From contig CAVWLJ010000010.1 of assembly GCA_963755755.1 (NCBI GenBank), forward strand, positions 682,001 to 746,000: a stretch of DNA of 64,000 nucleotides, in the 5' to 3' direction. The notes beneath the pieces are model-generated. The model was given only the letters and a program-made list of their open reading frames with translations, was not told the DNA's origin and searched no databases. The number at the start of each line of letters is the position of its first letter. Position 1 is the first letter of the stretch. The translations under genes and the position numbers were made by a program. Positions 26,798 to 34,799 of this stretch are shown here, piece after piece. Source of the stretch: DATKNA01 sp963755755. GTDB taxonomy: Bacteria > Actinomycetota > Actinomycetes > Actinomycetales > Kineosporiaceae.

Positions 26798-28005
26798 GCC
26801 GGATCCTGGTCCTGTCCTGGGACGGCGGCGGCAACACGCCCGCCGCCTACAACCTCGGCAGCCGGCTGGTCAGGGCCGGGCATCGCGTGCGGATGATGGG
26901 CTGGCACGCCATGGCCCCCCGCGCCGCCGAGGCGGGGCTGGAGTTCACCACGTACCCGTCCGTCCCGCCATGGCCCGCGGACCTGCGGCACGAGGACGGC
27001 TGGCCGCGGATCGAGGTCGCCCTGTTCGGCGCCGATGTCGAGCAGGACATCGTCACCGAGGCGAGAACGTACCGTGCCGACCTCGTCGTCACCGACTGCA
27101 TGCTGACGGCGGGGTACGCCGCCGTCCGGCGGCTTGACGTCCCCGTGGTCTCACTGGTGCACCCGCTGTACGCGCCATTCGTGCGGCAGTGGGGCAGCCA
27201 GGTCCTGGGAACGGACGTCGCGGAGTTGCTGGACCGGTCGGCGGCGGTCCTCGCCCTGCAACCACCCGGTTTCGACCTGCCCGGGACCCTGCCCGCCAAC
27301 ACGACGTACGTCGGCGCGATCAGCCCCCCGGGTCCCGTTCGCCAGTTGGACGCCGCGCTGACCGCTCTCCTGGAGGAGCCCGGCGATCCGTGGGTACTGC
27401 TCAGCATGAGCACGACCCTCCAGGGGCAGCACCAGGTGTTGCCCGGGCTCCTGGAGGAGTTGGCGCCCAGTCCCGTCCGCGTGCTGGTGACGCTGGGCGG
27501 TGTCGTCGCACCAGAGAGCCTGGATGCGCCCGCGAACGTGACCGTCCGCGGGTACCTGCCTCACGAGTCGGTACTCCCGCGAGTCGAGGCGGTCATCACG
27601 CATGCAGGAATGAGCACCGTCGCAACCGTGCTTGCGGCGGGCAGACCGCTGGTCTGCGTGCCCCAAGGGCGGGAGCAGCCACTGAACGCGGCGCGTGTCG
27701 CCGAGGTCGGCGCCGGACTCCACGTGGCGCCCGACGCGGTGAGCAGCGATCTGGCGGCAGCGCTGCTCGCCGTGCTGTCCAACCCGCGTTTCCGGTCGAC
27801 CGCGCAGGAGTTCCGTGCACGCAGCGCCGAGCTCGGTTTCGGCCAACGCGCCGCCGACCTCGTCGAGTCCGTGTTCACTGCGGAGGCCACGTTCCACAAC
27901 ACCAGTGGCATCGACGCCGGCAATCACCAGACCGGCACCGGGATGCCGGATCTGGTCTCTTCGGAGCAAACCGCGCCGCCTCAAGGCGGCGCCACGAGGA
28001 GCTAG
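26794..28005 (+). CDS. UGT/MGT-type glycosyltransferase (GT1)
   Basis: 403 residues with the GT-B fold. The N-terminal domain opens ILVLSWDGGGNTPAAYNLG, and the C-terminal donor site reads GYLPHESVLPRVEAVITHAG, MSTVATVLAAGRPLVCVPQG and REQPLNAARVAEVGAG. This is the pattern of macrolide- and natural-product glycosyltransferases. The start overlaps the FAD enzyme by four bases, so the two are translated together and may modify the same small molecule. A tail of about 40 residues past the fold is unusual. Confidence 0.88.
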   Translation: MSRILVLSWDGGGNTPAAYNLGSRLVRAGHRVRMMGWHAMAPRAAEAGLEFTTYPSVPPWPADLRHEDGWPRIEVALFGADVEQDIVTEARTYRADLVVTDCMLTAGYAAVRRLDVPVVSLVHPLYAPFVRQWGSQVLGTDVAELLDRSAAVLALQPPGFDLPGTLPANTTYVGAISPPGPVRQLDAALTALLEEPGDPWVLLSMSTTLQGQHQVLPGLLEELAPSPVRVLVTLGGVVAPESLDAPANVTVRGYLPHESVLPRVEAVITHAGMSTVATVLAAGRPLVCVPQGREQPLNAARVAEVGAGLHVAPDAVSSDLAAALLAVLSNPRFRSTAQEFRARSAELGFGQRAADLVESVFTAEATFHNTSGIDAGNHQTGTGMPDLVSSEQTAPPQGGATRS

Positions 28006-28455
28006 CCGATGGCTGGGCGTTGTAGGCCGGGCTGGGACGACCCTGAGCCTGATCCTGACTAAAGACTGGTTGTCCTTCCCACCCAGACTAGGAGGGATGG
28101 CGATCGATCACGTTGACGTCGTTCGTGGACGTGCTGCAGGAGTTTCCAACCCGCCGTCGTGGAGGCGATGTGCGCCGAAGGCGCGGACTTCTACGCCGCG
28201 GGAGGCTGCCCGATCCCGCGTCTCGGGGCCAGGCACTCACGACCGCCGTGGGCACCGGAGGCAGGGCCGTCGATTTCGGGCGTGGACCGGGCACCCTCTC
28301 GGCGCTGTCCGGTCGTCGACGCCCCGCGTGTCTGGCACCTCGAGGAGTCGCTGCACGACAGGGCGAATAGGGCGGTCGGGTAGATCGACTGCGGACGCGA
28401 TCTGGCGGACGGTGAAGCCGGTCGGGTCGCCGCTGTCACCGGGCGAGCTTGCGGA
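28006..28455. other. Gene-free stretch between two cargo modules
   Basis: 450 bases without a convincing gene. Small frames such as VEAMCAEGADFYAAGGCPIP are protein-like for about 30 residues but have no start or stop context, so a decayed gene is possible. Confidence 0.4.
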
Positions 28456-28497
28456 TTGACGGATGCCGGGGCGATGAGCTATTCACTACAGTGTAGT
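28456..28497 (+). promoter_or_regulatory. Promoter and probable PadR operator
   Basis: TTGACG at 28456-28461 and TATTCA at 28480-28485 are 18 bases apart. ACTACA-G-TGTAGT (28485-28497), a perfect 6-bp dyad, overlaps the downstream edge, as expected for an autoregulated PadR gene. Confidence 0.55.
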
Positions 28498-28525
28498 AAG
28501 TGGTGATGAGTAAGCGAGGTGTCGC

Positions 28526-28843
28526 ATGCACGGCAAATTCGATGGTCTGGGACGCTTCGCCGACCCGTCGCTGCTGATCTTGACCAGCCTGTCCGACGGC
28601 CCCAAGCACGGCTACGCGATCATGACCGACATCGCCGCGTTCAGCGGAGTCGACATGGAGCCGGGCACCCTGTACGGCGCGCTGTCCCGGCTGGAGCGCC
28701 GCGGCTGGATCCGGCCGCTGGACGCCGGCGAGCGCCGCCGCCCGTATGAGATCACCGCCACCGGCCAGGAGGTCCTGGCCGAGCAGTTGCGGTCGATGCA
28801 GCAGATCGTCCGCGTCGGTCAGCAGCGCACCGCCACCGCCTGA
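28526..28843 (+). CDS. PadR-family transcriptional regulator
   Basis: 105 residues, a winged helix with SLLILTSLSDGPKHGYAIMT, GVDMEPGTLYGALSRLERRG and PYEITATGQEVLAEQL, the PadR signature. It is a short (PadR-s1) form with a brief dimerisation helix. The ATG has GAGG seven bases ahead. It lies seven bases before the propeller gene, and both probably form one operon under the operator at 28485. Confidence 0.9.
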   Translation: MHGKFDGLGRFADPSLLILTSLSDGPKHGYAIMTDIAAFSGVDMEPGTLYGALSRLERRGWIRPLDAGERRRPYEITATGQEVLAEQLRSMQQIVRVGQQRTATA

Positions 28844-28850
28844 GCCCGCG

Positions 28851-30248
28851 ATGCAGCGCTCCCTGGCCGACCGGCTGTCCCGCGCCGTGGTCGACTGCTA
28901 CCCCCGCCGCTGGAAGCGGCGTTACGCCGCGGAACTGCTCGACGTGCTCGACCAGCACCGGGCGGGGCCGCGGACCGTCCTCAGCCTGGCCGGCGGCGCC
29001 CTGAGCAGCCACATGGACCCGGACTACCGGATGCAGGTTCGCCTCATCCCCCGCCTGACCAGGGACGCCAAGCTATGCATCACCAGCTTCGCCGTCATGA
29101 TCGTCGGCGTGCCCGCCCTGGTGATCCTTCCCATGGCCATCAAGGACATCAGGGAAAGCCGATGGGAACCGTCACACAGCGGCAGCGTGGGGGCCATTGC
29201 CTTCTCCCACGATCAGCGCCTCCTGGTCAGCGCCACCAGCGGCCCGCCCTGGGAGGCCACCAGCACCCTGTGGGACCTCACCGACCAGGCCCGGCCACGG
29301 CGGCTGTCGGAGTTCCAGGGCGGAAGTCCCACGACCATCTCGCCAGACGGCGCCACCGTGGCCACGAACGCGGGCGGCGGCCATGCGGCCGTGTCCCTAT
29401 GGAACGTTACCCGCCCGGGGCACCCGACTCGCCTGGCGGTGTTGCCCGCCGGCTTGCCCGGCGCGCTGTGGGGCGATGCGTTCTCCCCCGACGGCCGCAT
29501 CCTGGCGGCCGCCTTCACCAGCGGGCTGGTCCTGTGGAACGTGGCCGACCCGGCCCGGCCCCAGCTGCTACGCCGCCTGGCGGCCGCCCCGATCCCGCAG
29601 GACAACCCGGCCCCGGTGCCGTTCGGCATAGGCCAGGGCGACCTCGTGTTCTCCCCGGACGGGCACATCCTGGCCAGCGTGTCCGGCCGCGACCAGGTCA
29701 CCGTGTGGGACGTGGCCCGCCCGGCCCATGCCGCCCCCATCGCCACCCTGGCCGGGCCGGGCGACTACTTCGCCGCCCTCGCGTTCTCCCCGCGCGGGAA
29801 CCTGCTGGCCGGCGTGACCTATCACGGCAGCGTGCTGGTGTTCCGCCTGGCCGGCCCCGGCCGCCCGGCCCGCGTCAGCATCCGCCCCGGCCTCTTGCCC
29901 AGCGCGGGGTTCCCCGGCGGGAGTAGCGCCCAGACCGGCCCCTGCGGCGGCGACTGCGGCTTTGCCGCCGCCTACGCGATGGCCTTCACCCCGGACGGGC
30001 GCGCCCTGACCGTCGTGATCGACCGCTCCGAGGCGTGGCCCAGCCCCGCGGCCCGCGACACGGTATTCACCTGGCAGGCGGCCGGCTCGGGCGCTCTCAG
30101 CGACCTCACCACCAGCTTCCGCGACGTCAACGACGCCCAGCCGGCCCTGGCCCCGGGCGCACGCATCGTGGCCGACGGCTCCCTCACAGACGACCAGGTC
30201 CAACTGTGGACCCTCCCCGACCCGCCCCGCCGCCCGCCAGCCAGCTGA
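28851..30248 (+). CDS. Membrane-anchored WD40-like beta-propeller protein
   Basis: 465 residues. Residues 1-60 (SRAVVDCYPRRWKRRYAAEL, LDVLDQH) form the cytoplasmic prefix often seen on membrane proteins encoded beside PadR genes. One membrane helix follows (ITSFAVMIVGVPALVILPMA). The rest has at least six WD40-like blades with repeated AFSPDGRxLAA, LWNVADPARP and VTVWDVARPA. The propeller should lie outside the cell. No enzymatic domain is attached; protein binding is the likely role. Coupling to PadR suggests induction by a specific signal. Confidence 0.75.
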   Translation: MQRSLADRLSRAVVDCYPRRWKRRYAAELLDVLDQHRAGPRTVLSLAGGALSSHMDPDYRMQVRLIPRLTRDAKLCITSFAVMIVGVPALVILPMAIKDIRESRWEPSHSGSVGAIAFSHDQRLLVSATSGPPWEATSTLWDLTDQARPRRLSEFQGGSPTTISPDGATVATNAGGGHAAVSLWNVTRPGHPTRLAVLPAGLPGALWGDAFSPDGRILAAAFTSGLVLWNVADPARPQLLRRLAAAPIPQDNPAPVPFGIGQGDLVFSPDGHILASVSGRDQVTVWDVARPAHAAPIATLAGPGDYFAALAFSPRGNLLAGVTYHGSVLVFRLAGPGRPARVSIRPGLLPSAGFPGGSSAQTGPCGGDCGFAAAYAMAFTPDGRALTVVIDRSEAWPSPAARDTVFTWQAAGSGALSDLTTSFRDVNDAQPALAPGARIVADGSLTDDQVQLWTLPDPPRRPPAS

Positions 30249-30584
30249 TATGGAGCGCGTCCCTGTCAAGGGCGTGGGGGATCTCGCTCCTGCGGTTGTA
30301 GGTGGGCAGGAGCAAGATCGTGATCATGAGAGGCCGGTGGGAGGTCCGGTCCGGGTCGCCGTCGACGCACGGTCGAGGCTGATATTCGCGGGTTGGTTAC
30401 CTGCAGGACCGGGTGTTCGTCTGGGAACGGCGCCGCGTGTCTAGGGGCGGGCGTCACCCGACCAACAACTTTCCATGATCGGGTTGCTCATAGCTAGCTC
30501 GCGGGTCGTTCCTCGTGGTGCCGGCGCCGGGTTGCCTCCCACCGGCCTCTCGTCTGTGGGTCCCCGCCGGAGGCGGGCCACCGG
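30249..30584. other. Gene-free stretch before the IS110 transposase 3' end
   Basis: 336 bases with no gene I can support. It probably contains the downstream end of the IS110 element, whose exact boundary I cannot fix. Confidence 0.4.
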
Positions 30585-31679
30585 TCAGGTGTCCATGGTG
30601 GCCAGGCTCCAACACCAGCCGGCCAGCTCCCGGGCGACCGCGACGGCGATGACCGGGGGCTGCTTGTGCCGGTGCGTCATGGTGGTCCAGCGGTGGTGCA
30701 GCCGCCGGTCGGCGGCCTCGCCGCGGGCGCGGACGGCGGGCGGGAGTGCGGCACGTCGCGCGGCGACAATCTTGCCTGCGGGCCGCAGCGGCTTCTGGTG
30801 GTGCCAGGCCGCCTCGACCAGCAGCCGCCGGGCATGGGTGTTGCCGGTCTTGGTGATCGGGCCCTGGCTGCGGCTGGCGCCGCTGGAGGACTCACTGGGG
30901 ACCAGGCCGACGTAGGCGCCGATGCTGGCGCCGGTGAACCGGGTCCAGTCCCCGATCTCGACCGCCAGGCCGAGGCCGGTCAGGGTGGCAACTCCGCGGA
31001 TCGCGCCGAGGCGGGCGACGATCTGCGCCCACGGCTCGAGCGCGGCCGTCACGGCGATCGCGTGATCGAGGCGGTCGCGGCGGGCGGTAACCGATAACAC
31101 CGCGTCGAAGTACTCCTCGAACGCCGCGCGGGTGCCCGGACGGTCGAAGTGCTGTCGGCGCAGCCACGCCTCGTGCGCCCCGGTCCACGCCTGGCCGCCG
31201 GAGTAGACGATGCCGTGCCGCAGCAGCAGCTTGGACAGCCGGTGCCGGGCCCGCATCAGGTCCGCCCGGGCCGCCTCCCGGGCCCGCACCAGATCCCGGG
31301 CGTCTTCTTGGACCTGGGTTGGAACCCGTACCGCGGCGGCGTCGTCGATCTCACCGATGTGCAGCAGCCGGCACAGCCGCCGGGCATCGCGCCGGTCGGT
31401 CTTGACTCGATCTCCCGGCGGGCGCTCCAGCTTCGAGGGCGCTACCACCACGCACCGCACCCCCGCCGCCTGCAGCGCCCGAGCCAGCCCGAACCCGGTC
31501 GGGCCGGCCTCGTAGGTGACAGCCACCGGCCCGGACAACCGGGCCAGCCAACTGATCACCGCCTCATGATCGGGGACCAGGGTGTCTGTGAACACCTGCC
31601 CGGTGGACCAATCCACAGCTTCGGCCGCTACCGAGCGGGCATGAACATCCAGGCCCACCGTCGTACGCTCACCAGACAT
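30585..31679 (-). CDS. IS110-family transposase (DEDD recombinase)
   Basis: 364 residues. The N-terminal RuvC-like domain has Asp11 (TVGLDVHARS), Glu57 (VTYEAGPTG), and Asp95 and Asp98 (KTDRRDARRL). The C-terminal Transposase_20 domain has ATLTGLGLAVEIGDWTRFTG, YVGLVPSESSSGASRSQGPI and TKTGNTHARRLLVEAAWHHQ, where the serine attacks DNA. The start is placed at MSGERTTVG; the frame is open upstream but has no transposase character. IS110 recombinases of the IS621 type are guided by a bridge RNA, for which a candidate lies just upstream. Confidence 0.93.
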   Translation of the reverse strand: MSGERTTVGLDVHARSVAAEAVDWSTGQVFTDTLVPDHEAVISWLARLSGPVAVTYEAGPTGFGLARALQAAGVRCVVVAPSKLERPPGDRVKTDRRDARRLCRLLHIGEIDDAAAVRVPTQVQEDARDLVRAREAARADLMRARHRLSKLLLRHGIVYSGGQAWTGAHEAWLRRQHFDRPGTRAAFEEYFDAVLSVTARRDRLDHAIAVTAALEPWAQIVARLGAIRGVATLTGLGLAVEIGDWTRFTGASIGAYVGLVPSESSSGASRSQGPITKTGNTHARRLLVEAAWHHQKPLRPAGKIVAARRAALPPAVRARGEAADRRLHHRWTTMTHRHKQPPVIAVAVARELAGWCWSLATMDT

Positions 31680-31814
31680 CCGGTGCCTCCTGCCACCTGC
31701 GGCACCACCACGGGCGCCCCAGATGCGCCCGGCGGCGTGACCCGCGTCCACGTGCCAGCGAGGCACCGGATGCCACCGTTCGGCAACGGCAGCCTCGGCG
31801 TGATCACATCGCCG

Positions 31815-31919
31815 CGTCATCCGATCCCTGCAGTCCCTGTGCGCTGGTCGTCGTGTCAAGGAATGTTGTCCCGCCTGGACACGACGACCAGCACACCAAC
31901 GATCACTGATCGGATGACG
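31815..31919 (-). ncRNA. Candidate bridge RNA region of the IS110 element
   Basis: Two nested stems lie 136 bases upstream of the transposase start. The outer is CGTCATCCGATC (31815-31826) with 31908-31919, 12 bp perfect. The inner is CTGGTCGTCGTGTC (31844-31857) with 31878-31891, 14 bp perfect, around a 20-base loop. Bridge RNAs of the IS621 group come from the non-coding end upstream of the transposase and fold into stem-loops with target- and donor-binding internal loops. The position fits; function and exact RNA ends are inferred. Confidence 0.4.
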
Positions 31920-32070
31920 AGGAGCTCAACCGCCCCGCGCTTCCATACGGTCTAGTCCTGCTGATTAGGTTCAAGGTCCGCAAGTCCGAACCCACGACGG
32001 AACGTCTAGCCGGACGTGTCACCCATCAACCGGAACGCATACGTCACGCATCAAGTGGAGCTAGGCAGAG

Positions 32071-32106
32071 CCACGACAAGCCACGACAAGTCGTTTGCGT
32101 CGTGGT
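32071..32106. repeat. Tandem and inverted repeats before the integrase gene
   Basis: CCACGACAAG occurs twice in tandem (32071-32090), and an inverted partner CGTCGTGG follows at 32099-32106. Placed 70 bases before the integrase start, it could be an operator or an arm-type integrase/excisionase site. The surrounding 31920-32175 has no gene; no excisionase was found. Confidence 0.4.
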
Positions 32107-32175
32107 CCGGGACATGCTTGACGCGCCCGTTCCAGGAGGTGCTTTACATCGGTTCGGGGACTGTCCGATCGGCTG

Positions 32176-33391
32176 ATGGTGCAGAGGGGCCACGGCGAAG
32201 GGACGATCTACTGGCACGAGGGCCGTCAACGGTGGGCGGTCCTCGTCGCGGGTGGGTACGACGAGCGTGGCAAGCGGGTTCGTAAGTATGCCTACGGGCG
32301 CACCAAGACGGAGGCACGCACCAAGCTCCGCGAGCTGCTCCGCGAGGCTGAGGACGGCGTCGTCGTCACCAACGAGCGGTGCACCGTCGGGGATGCTGTC
32401 CGGGATTGGCACGACCATGGCCTCGGCACGGCGGGGGAGTCGACGCGAACGACGAACCGGCACCTCGCCGAGGAGCACATCATCCCCTTCCTCGGCGCGC
32501 GACGGCTCCGAGAGCTGACGGTCTCCGAAGTCGACAAGTGGCTCGCCGGCCGCGCCAAGGTCGTCAGCACCAGCACGCTGCGGAAGATCCATTCGGCGCT
32601 CAACCGGTCGATCAAGCGGGCCATGGCGCAGGACAAGGTCAAACGGAACGTCGCCGAGCTGGCCACGCTGCCGAGGGGTCGGGAGGGCCGACAGTCCAAG
32701 TCGCTGACGTTGGCGCAGGGGTCGGCGATCCTCGACGGTCAAGGGCACCAAGATGCAGGCCTACGTGTCGTTTGCTCCCGGCGCCGCACGGAGGAACTCC
32801 GCGCTCTGCTGTGGACGGACGTCGACCTCGTGGGCCGATGCTGCCCCCCACGTGTGGCGCTCGGTGCGGGCGACTGGGGACACCAAGACGCGCCTGTCCC
32901 GACGGACACTCGCCCTGCCGGCTCGCTGCGTCGAGGTCTTGGCGGCGCATGGCGAGATCCAGGACCGGATGCGCGTTGAGGCCGGTCCGAAGTGGATCGA
33001 CATGGGTCTGGTCTTCACGACTCGGATCGGGACACCACTCGATGCCGCCGACGTCCGCCGCGACTTCCGGACCGCCATCCGTGGGGCGCCCGGCGTTGAC
33101 GCTGATGCCTGGACTCCGAGGGAGCTTCGGCATTCGTTCGTGTCCCTACTCTCGGACAGTGGGGTCCCCATTGAGGAGATCTCCCGCCTCGTCGGCCACC
33201 GCAGCACCCTCGTCACTGAGACCGTCTACCGGAAGCAGCTCCGCCCGATCATCCAGTCCGGTGCGACGGTGATGGACCGCCTCTTCGCGAACAACGCGAA
33301 GGGCATTGGCGGGCAGTTTGGCGGGCAACCGGCCCGAAACAGCAAGAAGCCCGATCCCTCAGGGGAGGAACCGGGCTCTGGCCTGGTGTGA
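32176..33391 (+). CDS. Tyrosine recombinase (integrase), frameshifted
   Basis: About 405 codons. The N-terminal arm-binding part (GHGEGTIYWHEGRQRWAVLV) and SAM-like core-binding domain (TLRKIHSALNRSIKRAMAQD) are in one frame. The catalytic domain shows Arg in RTEELRALLWTDVD, then RELRHSFVSLLSDSGVPIEE (HxxR region), LVGHRSTLVTETVY with the Tyr nucleophile. At least three frame changes between 32735 and 32840 disrupt the stretch around the first catalytic Arg. The C-terminus runs into the tRNA terminator (NSKKPDPSGEEPGSG), normal for tRNA-targeting integrases. Inactive unless the breaks are sequence errors. Confidence 0.82.
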
Positions 33392-33439
33392 TGCTGGTGG
33401 GCGATACAAGGATTGAACTTGTGACCTCTTCCGTGTCAA
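33344..33439 (+). repeat. Right attachment site (attR) in tRNA-Val(GAC)
   Basis: Direct repeat of 22281-22376. 33387-33439 is the identical 53-base core. It overlaps the integrase 3' end, the tRNA terminator and the 3' half of the intact tRNA gene, so the tRNA stays functional after integration. Confidence 0.85.
33348..33377 (-). terminator. Terminator of tRNA-Val(GAC)
   Basis: AGCCCG...CGGGCT with an inner CCCT/AGGG pairing, followed on the minus strand by a T-rich stretch. It lies 20 bases after the tRNA 3' end and within the integrase tail. Confidence 0.6.
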
Positions 33440-33469
33440 GGAAGCGCTCTCCCACTGAGCTAATCGCCC
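33395..33469 (-). tRNA. tRNA-Val(GAC)
   Basis: The minus strand folds as a full cloverleaf. The acceptor GGGCGAT pairs with ATCGCCC, the anticodon stem CTTCC/GGAAG holds loop TTGACAC (anticodon GAC), and the T-arm contains GTTCAATCC. CCA is encoded (33395-33397). It is the integration target of the island. Confidence 0.95.
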
Positions 33470-33493
33470 TCTGCTCGGCACGAGTGCCTTGCG

Positions 33494-33564
33494 AGGTGGA
33501 GACGGGATTTGAACCCGTGTAGACGGCTTTGCAGGCCGTTGCCTCGCCTCTCGGCCACTCCACC
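33494..33564 (-). tRNA. tRNA-Cys(GCA)
   Basis: 71-nt cloverleaf on the minus strand: acceptor GGTGGAG/CTCCACC, anticodon loop CTGCAAA in the stem ACGGC/GCCGT, T-loop GGTTCAAATCC, and U73 discriminator, the cysteine identity base. CCA is not encoded. Confidence 0.95.
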
Positions 33565-33584
33565 GTGAGGCTGGTGGGCCTCCG

Positions 33585-33657
33585 AGCGGACGACGGGATT
33601 CGAACCCGCGACCCTCACCTTGGCAAGGTGATGCTCTACCAACTGAGCCACGTCCGC
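33585..33657 (-). tRNA. tRNA-Gly(GCC)
   Basis: 73-nt cloverleaf on the minus strand: acceptor GCGGACG/CGTCCGC, anticodon loop TTGCCAA within TCACC/GGTGA, and T-arm GCGGGTTCGAATCCCGT. It forms a cluster with tRNA-Cys and tRNA-Val in the order Gly, Cys, Val. Confidence 0.95.
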
Positions 33658-33760
33658 ACTGCTCCGACCCCTGTCCTGCCCGGTCAGCGCGTCTGGAAGA
33701 CTAGCCGACCCCCGCGCACGCAGTCCAACCGGTACCCCCGTGCGTGTCGGCCCTCGGCGG

Positions 33761-33766
33761 TAGCCT
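33761..33766 (+). promoter_or_regulatory. -10 box of the pabB promoter
   Basis: TAGCCT seven bases before the GTG at 33774, without a ribosome site; it supports a leaderless mRNA and this start. Confidence 0.5.
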
Positions 33767-33773
33767 CCGGCGC

Positions 33774-34799
33774 GTGAACTACGACGTCCGCCCAGGCCGC
33801 GCGTGGTTCGACGGCGTGCTCGCGGAGGGCCTGGTGGAGACGTCCACCGACGTCCGCCGGCTCGACGAGGGCGGCTGGTGGGCCGTCGTGTTGACGTTCG
33901 AGGGCGCCGCGAAACTGTGGCGGTTCGAGCACCGTTCGGCCTCCCCTCGGCCTGTCGGCTTCTGGCCCGGCATCGGCCCGTCCGACTGGACGTCGTCCCT
34001 CGACGAGGAGGCCTACCGTCACGGCGTCACGGAGATCCGCCGCCGGATCCGCGAGGGCGACGTCTACCAGGTCAACCTCTGCCGCGTGCTCTCCGCCTCG
34101 GCGCCGCTACATGCAGACCCGTGGGGGCTGGCCGCGATCCTGGCGCAGGGCAACCCCGCGCCGCACGCCGCGGTGATCGACGTCCCCGGCACGACCCTCG
34201 TCAGCGCCTCGCCCGAGCTCTTCCTCCGTCGGCGTCCGCCCGGCGTCCTCACCAGCGCGCCGATCAAGGGCACGGCGGCGACGGCCGGCGGGCTGCTCCC
34301 CAAGGACACCGCCGAGAACATCATGATCACCGACCTCGTCCGCAACGACCTGCAGCGCGTCTGCCGGCCCGGCACGGTCGAGGTCACGGGGCTGCTGCAG
34401 GTCGAGCAGCATCCCGGCCTGGTCCACCTCGTCTCTACTGTCCAGGGCCGGTTGGCCGGCACCCCGAGCTGGGCCGAGATCCTCGCCGCGCTGACGCCTC
34501 CGGGCTCCGTGAGCGGGGCACCCAAGAGCAGCGCGCTGCGCGCCATCGCGGACCTCGAGCCCGTGCCCCGAGGTCCCTACTGCGGCGCCGTAGGGTGGGT
34601 GGACGCCGATCACGGGGCGGCCTGCCTCGCGGTCGGGATCAGGACCTTCTGGTGGGGTTCGGGCCGGATCCACTTCGGGACCGGAGCCGGCATCACCTGG
34701 GGGTCCGACCCGCAGGCGGAGTGGCTGGAGACCGAGCTCAAGGCCCGGCGGCTGCTGTCCCTGGCGGCCACGGAGACGACACGTGCGGAGGTCGGATGA
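33774..34799 (+). CDS. pabB: Aminodeoxychorismate synthase component I-like
   Basis: 341 residues of the chorismate-binding domain. The motifs are EGDVYQVNLCRVL, APIKGTAATAGGLLPKDTAE, NIMITDLVRNDLQRVC and TPPGSVSGAPKSSALRAIAD, all part of the active site that aminates chorismate. It lacks the N-terminal half of full-length anthranilate synthase, as is common for short PabB. The stop overlaps the start of pabC by four bases, which argues for folate (p-aminobenzoate) synthesis rather than tryptophan. The glutaminase partner is not in the window. Confidence 0.88.
   Translation: MNYDVRPGRAWFDGVLAEGLVETSTDVRRLDEGGWWAVVLTFEGAAKLWRFEHRSASPRPVGFWPGIGPSDWTSSLDEEAYRHGVTEIRRRIREGDVYQVNLCRVLSASAPLHADPWGLAAILAQGNPAPHAAVIDVPGTTLVSASPELFLRRRPPGVLTSAPIKGTAATAGGLLPKDTAENIMITDLVRNDLQRVCRPGTVEVTGLLQVEQHPGLVHLVSTVQGRLAGTPSWAEILAALTPPGSVSGAPKSSALRAIADLEPVPRGPYCGAVGWVDADHGAACLAVGIRTFWWGSGRIHFGTGAGITWGSDPQAEWLETELKARRLLSLAATETTRAEVG

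Larger units (their letters stand above)
30585..31919 (-). mobile_element. IS110-family element (minimal extent)
   Basis: Minimal extent covering the transposase and the structured upstream region. IS110 elements lack long terminal inverted repeats, so the ends are not resolved. TTCCAT occurs at both 30470 and 31942, about 1.47 kb apart, a typical length, but this could be chance. Confidence 0.6.
22324..33439 (+). mobile_element. Genomic island integrated in tRNA-Val(GAC)
   Basis: Bounded by the 53-base identical repeat at 22324-22376 and 33387-33439. The integrase gene is the last gene before the right end, the usual arrangement. Inside are a mini-ribbon gene, an IS30 element, Crp-type, FAD-oxidase, glycosyltransferase, PadR and membrane-propeller genes, and an IS110 element. 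I found no replication, relaxase or FtsK-type transfer gene, so it is either a minimal integrative element or depends on helpers. The integrase frame is broken in this sequence, which may be error or decay. Confidence 0.75.

Noticed and set aside
22324..33439. Conjugative element (AICE/ICE)
   Set aside because: No relaxase, FtsK-type transfer protein or replication initiator gene is visible between the attachment sites.
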